Shown piece by piece: positions 1-8,838 of a stretch of 64,000 nucleotides of DNA (within the stretch, counting starts at the first letter, position 1; each line of letters opens with the position of its first letter). A model generated the notes under the pieces. It ran no database searches and had not been told where the DNA came from. It saw only the letters and a program-made list of their open reading frames with translations. The position numbers were made by a program, and so were the translations under genes. Origin of the DNA: an uncultured Clostridia bacterium (GTDB lineage Bacteria > Bacillota > Clostridia > Oscillospirales > Acutalibacteraceae); assembly GCA_945787805.1 (NCBI GenBank), contig CALZID010000002.1:124001-188000 (forward strand), given 5' to 3'.

Positions 1-758
1 GAAAACGGTAAAAGTGAGAAAAACTCGTCAGTATAGTCTTTATTTATAATATTGTTTGTTTTTACAACGGAATTGTCGTTTTTAAGAGTGAGCAAGCTCA
101 ACTGTAAAATAAACAATTCGTCAAAAATCAGGCGGTTTCGTGCATTTTGCAAATCTTCATCATTTTTAGGAAAATGAATGTTTCTGATGGCAGTATCCAA
201 AGACACTAAACTGAATTTATCTAAAATATACTGTGGTAAATAGTCGGGAATTTCGTTAATGTTTTCAAGGGCAAGCTTCACTGCCGACTGAATTTGCCTT
301 GATGTAATATTCTTGTTTTGCGGGTAAATCGGCCTGACTTCAACGCTTTCGGTTGATTTTATGAACATCGGGGCTATCATTTCACGAGCCGCAAATTTGC
401 CCAAAGTAATTTTGCCGTAGAAAAGATATTCTTCACCGGTTTTCAGCATTTTATCAATATATTTATTGTTGAAAAATGTTACCGAAACTGCATCGTCACC
501 GTCTGTTACAGTACCCTTTGCAATTAACATTCCGCCACGCACACGCTCGTTTTTAAGGGGAAAAATAAGCCTACCCTTTATGCACACATTTTCACCCATT
601 ACACATTGAGAAATGGGGACGATCTTGCTCCAATCTTCATAGGCTCTGGGGTAAAAACGCAAAAGCTCTCCGACTGTTGACACACCAAGAGAGCGAAAGC
701 CCTTTGCTCGGGTTTCGCCGACGCCCTTGATATATTTAATATCGTCGGAGAACTTCAT
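1..758 (-). CDS. recG: ATP-dependent DNA helicase RecG, N-terminal part (cut by window edge)
   Basis: RecG remodels stalled replication forks and branched recombination intermediates. Only the first 252 codons lie in the window; the gene runs off the left edge. The start ATG (756-758) is followed by a RecG-type N-terminus: a helix-hairpin-helix-like segment (KYIKGVGETRAKGFRSLGV), the conserved ELLRFYPRAYED block, then the OB-fold wedge domain that grips the branched DNA. The helicase motifs would lie outside. It is 12 nt downstream of the lipoprotein gene and is probably cotranscribed with rny-ymdB. The family assignment is firm. Confidence 0.93.
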   Translation of the reverse strand, partial: MKFSDDIKYIKGVGETRAKGFRSLGVSTVGELLRFYPRAYEDWSKIVPISQCVMGENVCIKGRLIFPLKNERVRGGMLIAKGTVTDGDDAVSVTFFNNKYIDKMLKTGEEYLFYGKITLGKFAAREMIAPMFIKSTESVEVRPIYPQNKNITSRQIQSAVKLALENINEIPDYLPQYILDKFSLVSLDTAIRNIHFPKNDEDLQNARNRLIFDELFILQLSLLTLKNDNSVVKTNNIINKDYTDEFFSLLPF

Positions 759-770
759 TTTTCTTACCTC

Positions 771-2258
771 TTATATTCCCGAATAAATATTATAAGGAAA
801 ACTGTTTGCTTGCGGATTTATATCCCCCGAAAAGACTGCGTAGCCTTTTCTGAAACAAATGGGTACAAAGGGATAATATTCTGCGAAAACTTCAAAATAC
901 TCTTGTGCGGTTATCTCTCCCGCACGGAATTTATAGTATTCTGTGACGCATTTTTCGGTTTTGTCAACACCCATACCTTGAGCGCCGCTGCCGAAAAACT
1001 GTGAAATATCCATTGAATTATCAAGCTTGATTTCGCCGAGATACATATCAAAATTACCGCTTGAAATACGCTCATTATAGTCGGCAAAAGACAGTGCCTG
1101 AACATTGATTAAAAATCCGCATTCTTTTAAACTGTCAGCAATGTTATAGGCCGCAGCCACTCTGTAACGGTTATCGTTATTTACAATCAAAGTAAACGAC
1201 AGTAAATATGCGCCGTTTGTTTTTGCCCTGCCCGAAAAGTTAATATATCCGCAACGGTCAAGAATGTTATCGGCAAGAGTTTTGTTACTCTTAATATCTG
1301 TCTGCGTAACCTCTTTGTAGGTTTCGCTTTCGGGGTTTAAGGGCAGCTTCACGGGGGTGGCGTGGCCTTGATAAGAAGAAATTGCAATTTCTTCTGCGTT
1401 GATTTGTGCGGCAATGGCGCTTCTGATGTGCTTTGTCAATGCTCCGCGAGCGGAATTGAGCCCGAGATACACCATATTATTAAGCTGAACACCGTAGCTT
1501 GCACCGCTTATACTGTTATAACTGCAATTCGACAAATCGCTGAAATACACATCGGTTTTACCGATTTTAAAAGCATTTTCCGAGCTCTTATTTGTGTCTA
1601 TTGAATATAACTCTATATTCTTTTCAGGGTTTTCTGCATTCTTCAAATTGTTTTCAAGATAATAATAGTCACCGCTGCCCGTGGGTATTGCCGATGCTCC
1701 GTCAGCTGTTTCGCTTTTAACAACGGGGAATGAGAGCTTCCCCGCAACAAAACGGTCAGAAAAAGACAATGTAAATTCAACAGAATAAGTTCCCGTTGCA
1801 GTTGCAGAGACTACATTCTCTAACATTCCCGACCAAGCGTAAGACGCTTTTGCCATATTGAAAGAATACACCACATCATAAGCGTTGATTGGATTACTGC
1901 CGTGACACACGGCGTCCGTTCTAACAGTTACTTTTGCAGTTGTGCCTGTTACCGAAATTGTTTCTGCCAAAACGGGATTTGCTTTATAAGTGTTATCCAC
2001 CGAGAATAATGGCTCATACAACAAATTGCAAAGATATAAATTCTCATAGCTCTTTGCAAAATACGGATTCACCCCGTCGGTTTCATTAAAGGGTAACGCT
2101 GTTTTTCCGTCTTTTATAACGGTGGCGGTATTTTGCAATAATTCAGTTGTAGTTTCTGTTGTCTGTTCAGCTTCTTGCGGTATTTCTTCTTTTTTACAGC
2201 CGATAAAAACTATCGCAAACACAAGCGCAAGAGAAATGACAGTTAAATACCTTTTCAT
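771..2258 (-). CDS. Family 5 extracellular solute-binding lipoprotein (peptide-type ABC SBP)
   Basis: This looks like the substrate-binding lipoprotein of a peptide/nickel-type ABC importer (SBP_bac_5), held on the outer face of the membrane. From ATG 2258 it is 495 aa, with a hydrophobic signal and a lipobox (FIGC, Cys 21). An acidic/Thr-rich linker follows, then the family's characteristic VNPYFAKSYENLYLCNLLYEPLF region. A GTG at 2267 overlapping the ymdB stop would add three residues. I prefer ATG 2258 because AGGTGA lies just ahead of it. No permease or ATPase gene is adjacent, so it may be an orphan binding protein or use a transporter elsewhere. The ligand is unknown. Confidence 0.82.
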   Translation of the reverse strand: MKRYLTVISLALVFAIVFIGCKKEEIPQEAEQTTETTTELLQNTATVIKDGKTALPFNETDGVNPYFAKSYENLYLCNLLYEPLFSVDNTYKANPVLAETISVTGTTAKVTVRTDAVCHGSNPINAYDVVYSFNMAKASYAWSGMLENVVSATATGTYSVEFTLSFSDRFVAGKLSFPVVKSETADGASAIPTGSGDYYYLENNLKNAENPEKNIELYSIDTNKSSENAFKIGKTDVYFSDLSNCSYNSISGASYGVQLNNMVYLGLNSARGALTKHIRSAIAAQINAEEIAISSYQGHATPVKLPLNPESETYKEVTQTDIKSNKTLADNILDRCGYINFSGRAKTNGAYLLSFTLIVNNDNRYRVAAAYNIADSLKECGFLINVQALSFADYNERISSGNFDMYLGEIKLDNSMDISQFFGSGAQGMGVDKTEKCVTEYYKFRAGEITAQEYFEVFAEYYPFVPICFRKGYAVFSGDINPQANSFPYNIYSGI

Positions 2259-2263
2259 CTTTG

Positions 2264-3049
2264 TCACCTAATTGTAATTGGCATGACGGCCACGGCTTTT
2301 CCGCTGTCACGGTTTACTGTAAATACGCAGCCTTGCATAAACGGGGGTGTGTCGGCAGTCAGGAACGGTGTGGTAAAGCCTTTTCTGAATTTTTCAATAA
2401 TAATTTCTTTTTTTACACCCAGCACCGATTCTTCGGGACCCGTCATACCTAAATCGGTAATATAGCCCGTTCCGTTTTTCATAATCTGTGCATCGGAGGT
2501 TTGAATGTGAGTGTGTGTGCCGAAAACTGCACTGACTTTTCCGTCAAGAAAATATCCCAGCGCTTTTTTCTCGGCAGTGGCTTCTGCGTGAAAATCCACA
2601 AAAATAATATTTGTTTCTCTCTTTAACTCATTTATTATATTTTCGGCGGTTTTAAACGGGTCTAAATGGCCTTCAAGATAAACTCTGCCCATTAAATTGA
2701 TAACGCCTACCTTATATGCGCCTTTATCTATTATAGAACAGCCCTTGCCCCACACTCCGTCGCCGTAATTTGCGGGACGAATTACATTATCGCTTCTGTC
2801 GAGATATTCAAAAAATTCTCGCCGTTTTAATGAGTGATTTCCGCCTGTGATTAAATCAACACCGCTTGTTAAAAGGTGGTCGCAGGAATTCGGCAGCATT
2901 CCGTTACCCACTGCCGAGTTTTCACCGTTTGCAATGCAGATGTCAATATTGTTTTCTTTTTTAAACTGTGATAGTTTTTGCCGCAAAAATTCGCAGCCGC
3001 TGTCTCCTACAACATCACCGACACATAATACTTTTATTTCCCGTGACAT
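2264..3049 (-). CDS. ymdB: YmdB-family metallophosphoesterase (2',3'-cyclic nucleotide phosphodiesterase)
   Basis: A 261-residue calcineurin-like phosphoesterase of the YmdB/TIGR00282 family, whose Bacillus subtilis member hydrolyses 2',3'-cyclic nucleotides and affects biofilm and RNA turnover. Metal-ligand motifs appear in order: GDVVGD near residue 12, NGEN near 41, GGNH near 69, DFHAEATAEK near 150 and GTHTH near 177. Length matches the family. The gene directly follows rny, as in many Firmicutes. A GC-rich hairpin at 3081-3109 lies in the 72-nt gap between them and may protect or partly attenuate the transcript. Confidence 0.95.
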   Translation of the reverse strand: MSREIKVLCVGDVVGDSGCEFLRQKLSQFKKENNIDICIANGENSAVGNGMLPNSCDHLLTSGVDLITGGNHSLKRREFFEYLDRSDNVIRPANYGDGVWGKGCSIIDKGAYKVGVINLMGRVYLEGHLDPFKTAENIINELKRETNIIFVDFHAEATAEKKALGYFLDGKVSAVFGTHTHIQTSDAQIMKNGTGYITDLGMTGPEESVLGVKKEIIIEKFRKGFTTPFLTADTPPFMQGCVFTVNRDSGKAVAVMPITIR

Positions 3050-3121
3050 ATACGCACCGTTTCTATATATGGATTATTTTGCCCCGAAGCCGAACTCGGA
3101 CTACGGGGCAGTGTTTCAATA

Positions 3122-4672
3122 TTATTTTGCAAAGTCGATTGCTCTGTTTTCACGAACAATATTAACCTTGATTTGACCGGGGTATTCAAGCTCATCTTCA
3201 ATCTTTTTAGCGATTTCACGAGCAACAATAACCATCTTTTCGTCTGAAACCGTTTCAGGATTAACCATAATACGAATTTCACGACCCGCCTGAATTGCGA
3301 ATGATTTTTCAACGCCTTCAAATGATGTTGCGATTTCTTCGAGTTTTTCAAGACGCTTGATGTAATTCTGAACATTTTCCCGTCTTGCGCCCGGACGAGC
3401 CGCAGAAATAGCATCTGCCGCCTGAACAAGTACCGCAACAATTGTCTTTGCCTCTATTTCGCCGTGGTGAGCGGCAATAGCATGAACAATCTTATCGTTT
3501 TCTTTATATTTCTTTGCAGCTTCAACACCCAATTCAATATGTGTTCCTTCAAATTCACGGTCAAGAGCCTTGCCTATATCGTGAAGAAGACCCGCACGCT
3601 TTGCGGCTTTCACATCAACGCCCAATTCCTGAGCCATAAGACCTGCGATATAAGAAACCTCAAGTGAATGGTTGAGCACATTCTGGCCGAAGCTTGTTCT
3701 GTATTTAAGCTTACCGAGAAGCTTAACGAGTTCGGGGTGAACACCGTTAACTCCCGCATCAACAACTGCTCTTTCACCTGTTTGCTTGATTGTATGCTCA
3801 ACATCACGCTTTGATTTTTCATACATCTCTTCAACACGGGCAGGGTGAATTCTGCCATCTTGAATAAGTCTTTCAAGCGTGAGTCTTGCAACCTCACGGC
3901 GAACCGGGTCAAAGCTTGAAACCGTAATTGCTTCGGGGGTATCGTCAATAATCAAGTCAACACCCGTAATTGTTTCAAGAGTTCTGATGTTTCGTCCTTC
4001 ACGGCCGATAATTCTACCCTTCATTTCATCATTGGGAAGAGCAACAACCGATACGGTTGCTTCTGCCGCATGGTCTGCCGCACAACGCTGAATTGCGCCT
4101 GAAATGATTTCACGGGCAAGATTGTCGCTTTCGTCACGGGTTCTCTGCTCAAATTCCATAATTTTGAGCGCTTTTTCATGAGTGAGCTGCTCGTCAAGCT
4201 CTTGCAAGAGAAGTACCTTTGCTTGCTCTTTGCTGTATCCGCTGATTTTCTCAAGCATTTCAAGTTGACTGCGTTTAAGTGTTTCAACTTCTTCCAGCTT
4301 AGCGTCGGCAGCCTTAACCTTTTCGGCTAAGAGCTCTTCTTTCTTTTCAAGGTTTTCTGTCTTCTTGTCAAGATTTTCTTCTTTTTGATTGATTCTGTTT
4401 TCTTGTCGCTGTACCTCTGCGCGTCTTTCACGAAGTTCTTTATCAACTTCATTTCTTAACTTGTGTATTTCGTCTTTTGCTTCAAGAATAGCTTCTTTTT
4501 TCTTGCTTTCGGCAGCTTGCACCGCCTGATTGACAATTCTTAATGCTTCTTCATTGGCTGAACCAATTTCAGCTTCGGCTACTTTTTTGCGGTGCAATCC
4601 GCCCACAACAAAGCCACCGACTCCGAATACAACAGCAGAGACAACGGCAAGAATAATGGTAATCGGTTCCAT
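3122..4672 (-). CDS. rny: Ribonuclease Y
   Basis: Membrane-anchored endoribonuclease that starts mRNA decay in many Firmicutes. The 516-aa protein has the full family layout: an N-terminal transmembrane helix (about residues 5-25), a long charged coiled coil (about 30-200), a KH RNA-binding domain containing [15 protein letters not shown], and an HD hydrolase domain with [12 protein letters not shown] and AHHGE. Length equals the usual 510-520 aa. A GGAGG lies upstream of the ATG, and a good sigma-A promoter is seen at 4782-4810 on the same strand. It is probably the first gene of rny-ymdB-SBP-recG. Confidence 0.97.
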   Translation of the reverse strand: MEPITIILAVVSAVVFGVGGFVVGGLHRKKVAEAEIGSANEEALRIVNQAVQAAESKKKEAILEAKDEIHKLRNEVDKELRERRAEVQRQENRINQKEENLDKKTENLEKKEELLAEKVKAADAKLEEVETLKRSQLEMLEKISGYSKEQAKVLLLQELDEQLTHEKALKIMEFEQRTRDESDNLAREIISGAIQRCAADHAAEATVSVVALPNDEMKGRIIGREGRNIRTLETITGVDLIIDDTPEAITVSSFDPVRREVARLTLERLIQDGRIHPARVEEMYEKSKRDVEHTIKQTGERAVVDAGVNGVHPELVKLLGKLKYRTSFGQNVLNHSLEVSYIAGLMAQELGVDVKAAKRAGLLHDIGKALDREFEGTHIELGVEAAKKYKENDKIVHAIAAHHGEIEAKTIVAVLVQAADAISAARPGARRENVQNYIKRLEKLEEIATSFEGVEKSFAIQAGREIRIMVNPETVSDEKMVIVAREIAKKIEDELEYPGQIKVNIVRENRAIDFAK

Positions 4673-4781
4673 TATGTCGTTCCCTCCTATTAAATATTTA
4701 ATTTCAAAAAATATATCAAAAATATGTAATGAAATTAAGATGAATGACAGATGAGATATTATTCCCCATACTATCCCTTAT

Positions 4782-4810
4782 ATTGTACACAAAAATAGAT
4801 ATTGTGTCAA
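4782..4810 (-). promoter_or_regulatory. Sigma-A-type promoter of rny
   Basis: On the minus strand TTGACA (4805-4810) and TACAAT (4782-4787) are separated by exactly 17 nt. This gives a leader of roughly 100 nt before the rny ATG. Confidence 0.75.
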
Positions 4811-4889
4811 GATTGATATGCGTCAAAAACACAAAAAGCGGCAAAATTTCCCGCTGCGCAGTTTATAGAAGAAGCAAAAATTCACTTGG

Positions 4890-5155
4890 TAGAGTGCGAC
4901 GACTCGGCGCACCGTTAAGGTTTTGATGTGATTTATGCGATTTTGCGGGACGATGTGGGCATCGTCCCCTACACTTTTCCTCCCTCTGACGAGGGAGGTG
5001 GCACGGCTCTGCCGTGACGGAGGGAGAGAATGGCATTATTAAATTTTTGAAACCCCTCAGTCTGCTCCGCAGACAGCTCCCCTTTCAGGGGCGCCGAGAA
5101 TTGTTATGTTTTTGAAGTGATTTTTTGTTTCCGGCGATTCGTGAATCGTCCCCTA
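4890..5155. repeat. Composite palindromic intergenic repeat element
   Basis: About 265 nt between rny and the next gene consists of consecutive hairpins. They are GTGCG/CGCAC (4894-4912), GGGACGATG/CATCGTCCC (4947-4968), CCTCCCTC/GAGGGAGG (4979-4998), CACGGC/GCCGTG (5002-5016), GTCTGC/GCAGAC (5060-5074), CCCC/GGGG (5079-5091) and CGATTC/GAATCG (5135-5148). Its two ends are imperfect copies of one unit: GGCGC, then TTTTGA.GTGATTT, then ATCGTCCCCTAC, at about 4906-4971 and 5089-5155. It has no coding potential. It resembles REP/MITE-like elements scattered in gut Clostridia genomes. Confidence 0.75.
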
Positions 5156-5180
5156 CGATAAACGATTATACATTAAAAAT

Positions 5181-5206
5181 GGGTGATAGGAGAAATCCTA
5201 CCACCC
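5181..5206 (-). terminator. Intrinsic terminator of the secreted repeat-protein gene
   Basis: On the minus strand an 11-bp stem (GGGTGGTAGGA/TCCTATCACCC, one G-U pair) with a four-base loop is followed by ATTTTTAA. It sits just downstream of the stop codon at 5218. Confidence 0.8.
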
Positions 5207-5217
5207 GTTTTGCTTAT

Positions 5218-6717
5218 TTATCCAATCCAAACGCCGTTGGAGTTGAATTTGTATGTTTTGCCGTTGATTACCTTTGTGCCGGTTACCATATATCCATTTT
5301 CGTCAAGATAGTACCAGTTGCCGTTCCATTGTAACCAAGAGTTTGTCATCATTCTGCCGTTGGCGTCAAGATAGCACCAACCTTTTGAGTCGGCTTTCCA
5401 AGCGTTTGTTACGCAGTAGCCGTCAGCGCCTACATAGCACCAACCCACTGAATCTTTAATCCACTTGTTTGTTGCCATTCTGCCGTTAGCGTCAAGATAG
5501 CACCAGCCGTGTGAGTCTTTCACCCATTTGTTAGTTACGCAGTAACCGTCAGCACCAACATAGCACCAACCAACTGAGTCTTTAATCCACTTGTTTGTTG
5601 CCATTCTACCGTTTGCGTCAAGATAGCACCAGCCATGTGAATCTTTTACCCATTGATTAGTTACACAGTAACCGTCAGCACCTACATAGCACCAACCTTT
5701 ACTGTCTCTAATCCATTTGTTAGTTGCCATATATCCGTCGGCACCAAGGTAACACCAGCCTTTGCTGTCTTTTTTCCATTGATTTGTGAGTTTTACGCCA
5801 TTTTCATAATATGCCCACTTGCCGTTTTCAAGAGTCCAACCGTTATTAACTGCTTCGAGTTTTGGAATAACCGTTACATCGGTAACTTCGTCACATCTTG
5901 AACAATGTCTTGATTTTGAACCGTCTTTTTCATAAGTAGCCTCTATATCAACTGTAAATTCTTCATCAAAATCATGACCGAGTGCCGGAATTGTTTCGGT
6001 TTCTGTTGCACCGCAATAGCATTTGCGAGTTTTTTTGCCTGTTGTTTCGCAAGTAGGTTCTATTGTTGTAGTCCACTCGCCGAAGCTGTGCTCATCGTGA
6101 TTGCCCGTGCAAATAATTTCTTTGTTTGCTAATGTCAAATCTATATTTTCAACATTTTGGGGGATTTCATCAATTACTTTGCCGCTTGACGGTGCGCCAA
6201 AATAGAGCATACCTGCCGGATTTTCGTCCGTCTTTTCAGATTCTTCTGCCGTTTTTATTACTGTGCTGCCTGTGGCATTGGCTTTAGCCGTAATTTTAAA
6301 TGTCAGTACAACTGAATTTACTGAATCCGCCAATTCCTGACCGGCGGCGCCTATGTAATTCACAAGAACAAAACCGAATTCACTTGAATTTATTTGGGTA
6401 TTATTATAAACCTTTGCCGTGTCTGCGCTCTGACTGTCGGTTGTTGCCGTCGCAACCGAATAGCCCGTCAATGTTGCTGTGGCTTCACTGACATCAACCT
6501 TTGTTTTGTCGTAAAAAACCGGAATTGACATTGTTGCAACAGGATAATTTGTTGTAACCTTAACAGAAACCGAGGCAGCTTCGCCCGGTGCAAGTGCTGC
6601 TTTATCAACAATTATTTCAACATCGGTTGTCTTGGTGTTTGCCACTGCAGTGACAATCAATGCGGTTACCAAAAGTATAAAGGCTAAACCGATTGCCAGT
6701 ATTTTTTTCTTTTTCAT
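5218..6717 (-). CDS. Secreted protein with cohesin-like domain and C-terminal cell-wall-binding repeats
   Basis: A 499-residue secreted protein. After a signal peptide (about residues 1-27) comes a domain of roughly 150 residues whose pattern (SVKVTTNYPVATMSIPVFYD and following beta-rich segments) resembles a cohesin-type fold. Next are two Cys-bearing repeats (HSFGEWTTTIEPTCETTGKK and a degenerate copy). The C-terminal 210 residues are tandem repeats of about 20 residues of the glucan/choline-binding (CW) type, each with a GWCY core, ending in NWYYLDENGYM. No LPXTG or dockerin is present, so surface retention probably depends on the repeats. The same repeats occur in the protein at 44946-49313. 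The ligand is unknown. Confidence 0.8.
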   Translation of the reverse strand: MKKKKILAIGLAFILLVTALIVTAVANTKTTDVEIIVDKAALAPGEAASVSVKVTTNYPVATMSIPVFYDKTKVDVSEATATLTGYSVATATTDSQSADTAKVYNNTQINSSEFGFVLVNYIGAAGQELADSVNSVVLTFKITAKANATGSTVIKTAEESEKTDENPAGMLYFGAPSSGKVIDEIPQNVENIDLTLANKEIICTGNHDEHSFGEWTTTIEPTCETTGKKTRKCYCGATETETIPALGHDFDEEFTVDIEATYEKDGSKSRHCSRCDEVTDVTVIPKLEAVNNGWTLENGKWAYYENGVKLTNQWKKDSKGWCYLGADGYMATNKWIRDSKGWCYVGADGYCVTNQWVKDSHGWCYLDANGRMATNKWIKDSVGWCYVGADGYCVTNKWVKDSHGWCYLDANGRMATNKWIKDSVGWCYVGADGYCVTNAWKADSKGWCYLDANGRMMTNSWLQWNGNWYYLDENGYMVTGTKVINGKTYKFNSNGVWIG

Positions 6718-6747
6718 AGATTATCCCCCTTTTCAGGCTCTCTTTAT

Positions 6748-6776
6748 ATTCTATCATTCTATCATTTTTTAGTCAA
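6748..6776 (-). promoter_or_regulatory. Sigma-A-type promoter of the secreted repeat-protein gene
   Basis: On the minus strand TTGACT (6771-6776) and TAGAAT (6748-6753) are 17 nt apart, about 30 nt upstream of the start codon at 6717. Confidence 0.7.
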
Positions 6777-6793
6777 CTTTTTTCCCTTTACTA

Positions 6794-6825
6794 TTTTACA
6801 AAAATATGATAACATTTTTGTAAAA
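6794..6825. promoter_or_regulatory. 12-bp inverted repeat upstream of the membrane protein/AlkD pair
   Basis: TTTTACAAAAAT (6794-6805) is repeated in inverted form at 6814-6825 with an 8-nt centre containing a TATGAT-like hexamer. It lies 21 nt before the next plus-strand start, so it could be an operator over that promoter. No convincing -35 box is visible. Confidence 0.4.
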
Positions 6826-6846
6826 AGTATATAAGGAGTTATATTT

Positions 6847-7257
6847 ATGAAAGAAATTTTCTTTTCAAATATCCCTGCGAGCATAGCGGTTATCGGTCTT
6901 GTGGGATATTTCTTCGGCATGGCAATCGTTTTTATTATCAGCCCGCTGAAAAATGCAGAAAGCTTTTCTATTAAGCCTGTGGACAATGCGGGCAAAACCG
7001 AAATCCGTGTTTATTACGGCGGAATTTCAGGCGCATTGGGCGGATTTTTGCTCTATCTCACATTGGCTCTGGGTACACCCGTTTATTCACTTGTTGGCGG
7101 ACTTTTCTTTTCGACAACCGTTTTTGTAACAAGAACTGTTTTTCTTTGCGTTGACAAGGGTTGGAAATGCCCTTACACAAAGCTTGCGATTCCGGCAGAA
7201 GGATTATTCGTAATAGCACTTTGGACTTGCTTTATTCTTTCAAAGGTTTTATATTGA
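6847..7257 (+). CDS. Small integral membrane protein, DUF4345-like
   Basis: A 136-aa protein with four predicted membrane segments (about residues 10-32, 58-78, 82-100 and 115-134). A conserved-looking turn, EIRVYYGGISGALGGFLL, follows the first segment and resembles the ARxxYGG feature of DUF4345-type proteins; this assignment is tentative. AAGGAG lies eight bases ahead of the ATG. The next gene starts 1 nt after the stop codon, so the two are translationally close and probably form an operon. Function is unknown. Confidence 0.7.
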   Translation: MKEIFFSNIPASIAVIGLVGYFFGMAIVFIISPLKNAESFSIKPVDNAGKTEIRVYYGGISGALGGFLLYLTLALGTPVYSLVGGLFFSTTVFVTRTVFLCVDKGWKCPYTKLAIPAEGLFVIALWTCFILSKVLY

Positions 7258-7258
7258 T

Positions 7259-7945
7259 ATGACAGAAATTCAAAAACGACTTTTTGAGCTTCAGGATTTA
7301 AAATACAGAGATTTCAGCGCAAGGCTTATTCCCACTGTGGATAAAGACAGAGTTATCGGCGTTCGTGTGCCGGCGCTTCGTAAATTTGCAAAGGAATTGG
7401 AAAAATCGGATTTAAAGTCTGAATTTATGAAGACCTTGCCCCATAAATACACAGAAGAAAACAACTTGCACGCATTTTTAATTGAGCGTATAAAAGATTT
7501 TGACGAGTGCATTTCTGCGTTAGATGATTTTTTACTGTTCGTTGACAACTGGGCAACCTGCGATTCAATGTCGCCAAAAATTCTCTGCAAAGATTATGAA
7601 AAATTCTATGAAAAAATTGTTGAATGGGCAGGCTCTTCGCATACATACACCGTTCGGTTTGCAATAATAATGTTGATGAGATATTTTATGCATGAGCGAT
7701 TAGATGAAAAACATCTAAAATTGTTGTCAGGCATAAAAACCGACGAATATTATATCAATATGGCAATTGCCTGGTATCTTGCAACCGCACTTGCAAGTAA
7801 TTGGGATTTGGTTATTCCGTATATTGAAAAGCGGGAATTTTCAATATGGATTCATAACAAAGCAATTCAAAAGGCAATTGAAAGCTATCGCATAACACCC
7901 GAACAAAAAGAATATTTAAGAACTTTAAAAGTAAAGATAAAATGA
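7259..7945 (+). CDS. DNA alkylation repair protein, AlkD-like
   Basis: A 228-aa all-helical HEAT-repeat protein of the AlkD family (DNA_alkylation). These are DNA glycosylases that remove bulky or positively charged 3- and 7-alkylpurines without flipping the base. The N-terminal block DKDRVIGVRVPALRKFAKEL and the VDNWATCDSMSPK segment (around residues 97-109) are typical and include the conserved Trp/Asp region. Length fits the family. The stop codon lies inside the left arm of a bidirectional terminator. Confidence 0.87.
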   Translation: MTEIQKRLFELQDLKYRDFSARLIPTVDKDRVIGVRVPALRKFAKELEKSDLKSEFMKTLPHKYTEENNLHAFLIERIKDFDECISALDDFLLFVDNWATCDSMSPKILCKDYEKFYEKIVEWAGSSHTYTVRFAIIMLMRYFMHERLDEKHLKLLSGIKTDEYYINMAIAWYLATALASNWDLVIPYIEKREFSIWIHNKAIQKAIESYRITPEQKEYLRTLKVKIK

Positions 7946-7980
7946 CTGTTCGCTTTTCACGGACAGTCATTTTATCTTTA
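7932..7980. terminator. Bidirectional terminator with perfect 18-bp stem
   Basis: TAAAGATAAAATGACTGT (7932-7949) is perfectly repeated in inverted form at 7963-7980, with a 13-nt loop. The A/T-rich arm bases supply the U-run in either direction. The arms contain the stop codons of both convergent genes (7943-7945 and 7978-7980). Confidence 0.85.
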
Positions 7981-8793
7981 TTCTGCTATTTTCTTAATTA
8001 CATCAACAAATTGCTTTTCTTCGCAAAGCTCAATAGCGCCCTTATCGACAAGTGCCGCATTTTTAGGATTTATCGGTAGCTTTGCAAGAACGGGAACGCC
8101 CAGCTCTTTTGCAATTTCATCAATTTTGCTCTCACCGTAAATGCTGTGTTTTTTGCCGCAGTCGGGACATTCAAAATAACTCATATTTTCAACGAGTCCG
8201 ATAATGGGCACATTCATCATCTTTGCCATATTAACTGCTTTTTTAACGATGAGTGTAACCAAATCCTGAGGTGTTGTAACGATTACAATTCCGTCAACGG
8301 GAAGCGACTGAAAAACCGTAAGGGGTACATCGCCTGTTCCGGGAGGCATATCCACAAACATAAAGTCAACATCGCCCCATACAGTTTCTTGCCAGAATTG
8401 GTGAATAAGCCCTGAAATAACCGGACCTCGCCAAATAACCGGCTGGTCTTCTCTTTCAAGAAGCAAATTAACGCTCATTACTCTTGTGCCCAGCTTTGAA
8501 ACCAAGGGGTACATTCCGTCGGCTGTGCCTTCGGGATTTCCGTGAAGACCGAAAGCCTGCGGAATTGACGGACCTGTTACATCTGCATCAAGAATTGCCG
8601 ATTGATAGCCCATTGTCTGCGCAGTAACCGCAAGCATTGACGTCACAAGGCTTTTGCCGACGCCGCCTTTACCGCTGACAACACCGATAACCTTTTTTAC
8701 ATCGCTCATTGAGTTTGCGGGGATTTTTAAATCTTGCTTTTTACTGTCGCAATTTGATGAGCAGCTGCTGCAATTTCCACTACATTCACTCAT
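7978..8793 (-). CDS. mrp: Mrp/NBP35-type ATP-binding Fe-S cluster carrier
   Basis: A 271-aa P-loop ATPase of the Mrp/ApbC/NBP35 family that binds and delivers Fe-S clusters. The deviant Walker A motif GVVSGKGGVGKS is near residue 38. A CPDC pair with surrounding FEC residues (about 212-217) is the bridging-cluster site. The first 16 residues carry a Cys-rich tail (CSGNCSSCSSNC), recalling the extra N-terminal cluster of the NBP35 branch. The gene follows mnmE by 45 nt and converges on the AlkD-like gene. Confidence 0.93.
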   Translation of the reverse strand: MSECSGNCSSCSSNCDSKKQDLKIPANSMSDVKKVIGVVSGKGGVGKSLVTSMLAVTAQTMGYQSAILDADVTGPSIPQAFGLHGNPEGTADGMYPLVSKLGTRVMSVNLLLEREDQPVIWRGPVISGLIHQFWQETVWGDVDFMFVDMPPGTGDVPLTVFQSLPVDGIVIVTTPQDLVTLIVKKAVNMAKMMNVPIIGLVENMSYFECPDCGKKHSIYGESKIDEIAKELGVPVLAKLPINPKNAALVDKGAIELCEEKQFVDVIKKIAE

Positions 8794-8838
8794 TTTATAT
8801 AACCTCTTTTCAATATAGATAATTATTAACTATTCTGT

